From positions 620,001 to 684,000 of the forward strand of contig WSYJ01000186.1 of the NCBI GenBank assembly GCA_020186115.1: a stretch of DNA of 64,000 nucleotides. Direction: 5' to 3'. A program made the position numbers and the translations under genes. Positions 61,021 to 64,000 of this stretch are shown in pieces. Within the stretch, counting starts at the first letter, position 1. Each line of letters opens with the position of its first letter. The DNA comes from Histomonas meleagridis. Taxonomy: Eukaryota > Parabasalia > Tritrichomonadida > Dientamoebidae. The notes below the pieces were generated by a model. The model was given only the letters and a program-made list of their open reading frames with translations. It was not told the origin of the DNA and did no database searches.

Positions 61021-62448
61021 ATGGCAGTTCTCGGCGTTTCTACACAAAGGCTGAAGGAATTTCTCACGTATGAAAACACTTTCGATTCATTAGAAAACAC
61101 AAAGATAAGAGAAAGAGTATTTGATGAAATTGAAAAGCTTTCAAACAATTTCGTCCAAAAAGTATACTCCAAGATCTATAAGAAGAGCGACACCGAGAAT
61201 AGAGCCAAATTATTTGCATTTGGTTCATACAAAATTGGATGTTATGGCCCAGATTCAGATTTGGACATTCTCATAGTGTTCCCGAACTTTATTTCCAGGG
61301 ACCGCGTTTTTGATGACTTTGGTCGAATGATCCAAGAAAATCGATTTTTTAACGGTCAATTCCAAAGCATTAGAGATGCCTACGTACCCATTATTCGCTT
61401 TGAATTCCAGTCCATTCGGGTTGATTGCTCTTTCGCCATATTAGATATGCCATTTATTCCACCCTCATTAGACCTAACAGACGATAGTATTCTAACCGAG
61501 ATTAATACACAATACAAGCCAGAAAGTATAGCATCAATTAATGGTGTTCGTACTACTAATCTCATACTTGAACTTATTCCTAATCGGAATAACTTTAACT
61601 ATGTTGTTCGGTTTCTTAAAGTATGGGCGAAGAAACGTTTTATATATGGGAATGTTTTTGGGTATTTTGGTTGTATCAATTTATTAATAATGTCAGCATA
61701 TGTTTGCATCAAACATCCGGACGCAGAACCTCCACAGCTCATCGAACTCTTCTTCCAAGAGTTTGGAGATTGGCCATGGCCGAAGCCGATATTCATACAA
61801 GAAATGAAACAAGGCGATTTACGGTCATGGGAAATGAGCACATCAGAGGACTGTATGCCCATCATTACGCCTGCGTATCCATCGATAAACTCTTTGCACA
61901 ATGCTAATAATTCGACCATGTTAAGAATGACAAAAGAGTTAAAACGTGGTAAGAAAATAGTGGAAAGTAACGTCGGAGACATCTCCCAAAACTTGGTTAA
62001 GTTTGTAACTCATCCAAAGTTTTTCAACAAATACAAATATTTTTTGATGATCAAAGTTCATTCTACTAACAGAAAAAATTATCAGGATGGTAAAGGAAAC
62101 GTTGAGAAGATGTTAAGGAAGCTTACAGAAATGATTGAAGAAGAATCTTTCATTCGAAATGCATTTCTATTTCCACATGCATTTCCAACTTCAACCCATG
62201 ATACACATTCATCAACATATTTCATTGCTTTGTCAATAAGAAATGAAGGTAATAATCAGAGGTTCTTCAATATATCAGACCCAATTGATAGATTTAGTCA
62301 TATGATTAATAAGTCGAAGTTTTATAAAGTGGACTTCGCATTGGAAATAAGAGAGAAGCTTCCGAACTATGTGTTCTTTGGTGAAAGACCAAGGCCAAGG
62401 TCGCCAAGGACAAAGTACATCCCGAAGCAAAGGGCAACAAGGAACTGA
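61021..62448 (+). CDS. PAP: Poly(A) polymerase
   Basis: 475 residues starting MAVLGVSTQRLKEFLTYENT. Nucleotidyltransferase core FGSYKIGCYGPDSDLDIL near 62 (the GS..D.D catalytic motif) with the third Asp in FQSIRVDCSFA near 138; the central domain reads NYVVRFLKVWAKKRFIYGNVFGYFGCINL, the family signature, and WPWPKPIFI. The C-terminal RNA-binding-like domain follows (about 310-440) and a basic tail RPRPRSPRTKYIPKQR. The frame is continuous, so there is no intron here, whereas T. vaginalis has an intron-containing PAP gene. It adds poly(A) tails to mRNA in the nucleus. Confidence 0.95.
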   Translation: MAVLGVSTQRLKEFLTYENTFDSLENTKIRERVFDEIEKLSNNFVQKVYSKIYKKSDTENRAKLFAFGSYKIGCYGPDSDLDILIVFPNFISRDRVFDDFGRMIQENRFFNGQFQSIRDAYVPIIRFEFQSIRVDCSFAILDMPFIPPSLDLTDDSILTEINTQYKPESIASINGVRTTNLILELIPNRNNFNYVVRFLKVWAKKRFIYGNVFGYFGCINLLIMSAYVCIKHPDAEPPQLIELFFQEFGDWPWPKPIFIQEMKQGDLRSWEMSTSEDCMPIITPAYPSINSLHNANNSTMLRMTKELKRGKKIVESNVGDISQNLVKFVTHPKFFNKYKYFLMIKVHSTNRKNYQDGKGNVEKMLRKLTEMIEEESFIRNAFLFPHAFPTSTHDTHSSTYFIALSIRNEGNNQRFFNISDPIDRFSHMINKSKFYKVDFALEIREKLPNYVFFGERPRPRSPRTKYIPKQRATRN

Positions 62449-63159
62449 ATGTGTGAAAAATAAACGTATATGATCAAAAAGTGTCTTTACGATAGAAATT
62501 AGAGTGATGTGAGTTAACGTGCGTTTTCTGAGATAAAAAAATATATATTAATTTAATTAGATAAAGAAAATAATATTTGTTTTGCTGGTGAACAGATTAA
62601 ATTCTTCAAAACAAAAAATGTTCTGTGGAACTTCAGTTCGGTATATACTAAATAATGATGCTAATTTTTCCCATTTCTACAGGGATAATGTAAACCCAAT
62701 CCGACTCAATGGGTGATTTTTTGAATATAACTGTTTTGGGCAACGATACGGGCTAATTGAATGATATTGAAATTTACCATCATACCACCAAACGAATTAC
62801 ATGAAACACTCAACTTAGTATACTAATTAATTTTAACAAAACGAATGACATATGAGACTGATAGCTAACAGTCATACCAAAATTAGTATGTTTAAATCAA
62901 TAAATGCACTGAAAAATTAGCAAATTTAATCATTTCATTATTATAAATTTCGGATTTGGCAACTCAAAATTTCAAAGGCCAACCCATAATTTCAAAATTA
63001 CAGATTGTTAAAACGATAAAAAATCCTTTTTCTCGCAGCGAAACCTGTTTCATTAAGGTTATATATATTTGTAGTCTGATGATGTTTGATATTTTTGCGA
63101 TAGTATTTTTGTTAATAACACAAATTAAAAAAAAAATAAAATAATTGAAATTAGTTTAC
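62449..63159. other. No recognisable gene
   Basis: Convergent gap of 710 bp. One 62-codon frame lacks an ATG. Nothing supported. Confidence 0.55.
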
Positions 63160-64000
63160 TTAGAGGTAAACTGTTTCTTTAGCTTTGCTGTTTGGATGAC
63201 TCTTCAAAACAACCACAGAAACAATAGTGCACACAGCGAAAATCCCAATTGCTGGTAAGATTTGAGCAAAACTTAACTTCCAACGAAGTGGTTTTGAAAA
63301 GTTTTCTGGAAATGAAAGATGATGACTATTGACAATTATTTTATCATTTTTGAAATTATGCTTATAGCTGATTTTGTAGGTTAGAGGCTGAACAGAATTA
63401 TGGAATATCATAATGTAATTATACGGGGAATTTGTGTCAAGGTCTATTTCATAGGAAGCACCTGTCTTAAGGTTTATAGGGTAATCAAATTGATTAAATG
63501 CAAATACATTTTTATTTGATTTCCAAACTGTCATGTATAAGACTCCTTTAATTTTACGAGATGGTGGTGGAATAATTGTTAGATTTCCATAATTATCCTT
63601 ACCTTTTGGTATATAGAAATATTTAATTTGGTGTTCTGAAAAGTTGACTTCATGCTCACCTTCTTTAATTTCTTCAATTAATGTTTGGCACAAATTTCCA
63701 TTGTGTTTTTCATCACATTGCATTATACCATTTACACATTTTCCATTTTTAATTTGTTGAACACACTTTGTTGATGTGAAAAATGGTAAATATTTAGGAT
63801 TTGTGATTGTATCATGATGTTCAAAAGGACCTGATACAACTACAGATACTTTAGCTTTGTCACAATTATCATTGCTGAAAATATGTATTTTGTATTTTCC
63901 AATTTCTAATTCTTCAGGATATATTATAATTTTTTCATTTGTTGATAAGTGTTCTTCAATATTATTTTTTTTATGATTCCCGTAAAATACTCTCCCAGAT
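63160..64000 (-). CDS. Type I membrane protein, 5' end beyond the window
   Basis: The frame is open from the right edge to the stop, about 280 codons. The ectodomain is beta-rich with Cys pairs (KCVQQIKNGKCVNGIMQC is one cluster) and YKISYKHNF, ending in one transmembrane helix (ILPAIGIFAVCTIVSVVVL) and a short tail KSHPNSKAKETVYL. The YxxL-like TVYL end may be a sorting signal. No family is recognised; it could be a surface receptor or adhesin-like protein. Confidence 0.7.
   Translation of the reverse strand, partial: SGRVFYGNHKKNNIEEHLSTNEKIIIYPEELEIGKYKIHIFSNDNCDKAKVSVVVSGPFEHHDTITNPKYLPFFTSTKCVQQIKNGKCVNGIMQCDEKHNGNLCQTLIEEIKEGEHEVNFSEHQIKYFYIPKGKDNYGNLTIIPPPSRKIKGVLYMTVWKSNKNVFAFNQFDYPINLKTGASYEIDLDTNSPYNYIMIFHNSVQPLTYKISYKHNFKNDKIIVNSHHLSFPENFSKPLRWKLSFAQILPAIGIFAVCTIVSVVVLKSHPNSKAKETVYL

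Noticed and set aside
62956..63144. 62-codon ORF with a hydrophobic end
   Set aside because: Starts at TTG; no support for translation.

Overview
The window looks like nuclear DNA of a parabasalid protist, most probably a Tritrichomonas-type trichomonad. It is very AT-rich and compact. Nearly every housekeeping gene is one uninterrupted ORF, and several start codons sit a few bases after a TCA-type initiator. Stop codons often read TAAA. Trichomonad-typical families are present: BspA-like leucine-rich repeat protein, DUF3447-type ankyrin protein, a probable IBD-like protein, Polinton/Maverick debris and an IS481EU-like DNA transposon. The assignment rests on gene content only.

Layout. 1-5.2 kb: a helical protein open to the left edge, an SDF2-like ER protein divergent from ribosomal protein S8e, and a polytopic membrane protein. 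5.4-12.2 kb: an accessory block bounded by two identical 247-bp direct repeats, holding Polinton-like relics and an ankyrin gene whose repeats are separated by regular AT-rich spacers. 12.3-25.0 kb: CUL4-like cullin, a decayed ORF, Nup155-like nucleoporin, Rab GTPase, ASNSD1-like protein, a small unknown protein, phosphatidylserine synthase and histone H3. 25.15-37.83 kb: two head-to-tail, diverged, R2-like non-LTR retrotransposons plus a third 5' remnant, on the minus strand directly behind a complete tRNA-Asn(GTT) gene. 37.9-58.5 kb: glycosyltransferase-like protein, Hsp20, proline-rich coiled-coil protein, TM2 protein, C2-like protein, frameshifted BspA-like gene, ankyrin-family pseudogene, IBD-like protein, SDR reductase, bacterial-type CE1 esterase, PDI-like protein, CNBD K+ channel, Rho GTPase and casein kinase 1. 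59.1-60.7 kb: a 1.6-kb IS481EU-like transposon with 61-bp inverted repeats and a 15-bp target duplication. 61.0-64.0 kb: poly(A) polymerase and a membrane protein running off the right edge.

Main discovery candidate: the retrotransposon array. Each element is followed by the same 13 bases (CCACACGGGAGGA), which are the last 13 bases of the tRNA-Asn gene. The elements therefore appear to insert inside the tRNA T-arm, and the target duplication rebuilds the tRNA 3' end, leaving the tRNA gene intact. The element's first bases include a run of eight T that can serve as the Pol III terminator. The two elements differ substantially in protein sequence yet share an almost identical 5' end of about 80 bases.

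Second candidate: the ankyrin array, a 170-bp period made of about 102 nt of readable ankyrin code plus about 68 nt of conserved non-coding spacer. It is neither an ordinary ORF nor a canonical trichomonad intron arrangement.

Caution: many frameshifts in mobile and repeated genes lie in homopolymers, while single-copy genes are intact. Some breaks may be assembly errors rather than decay.
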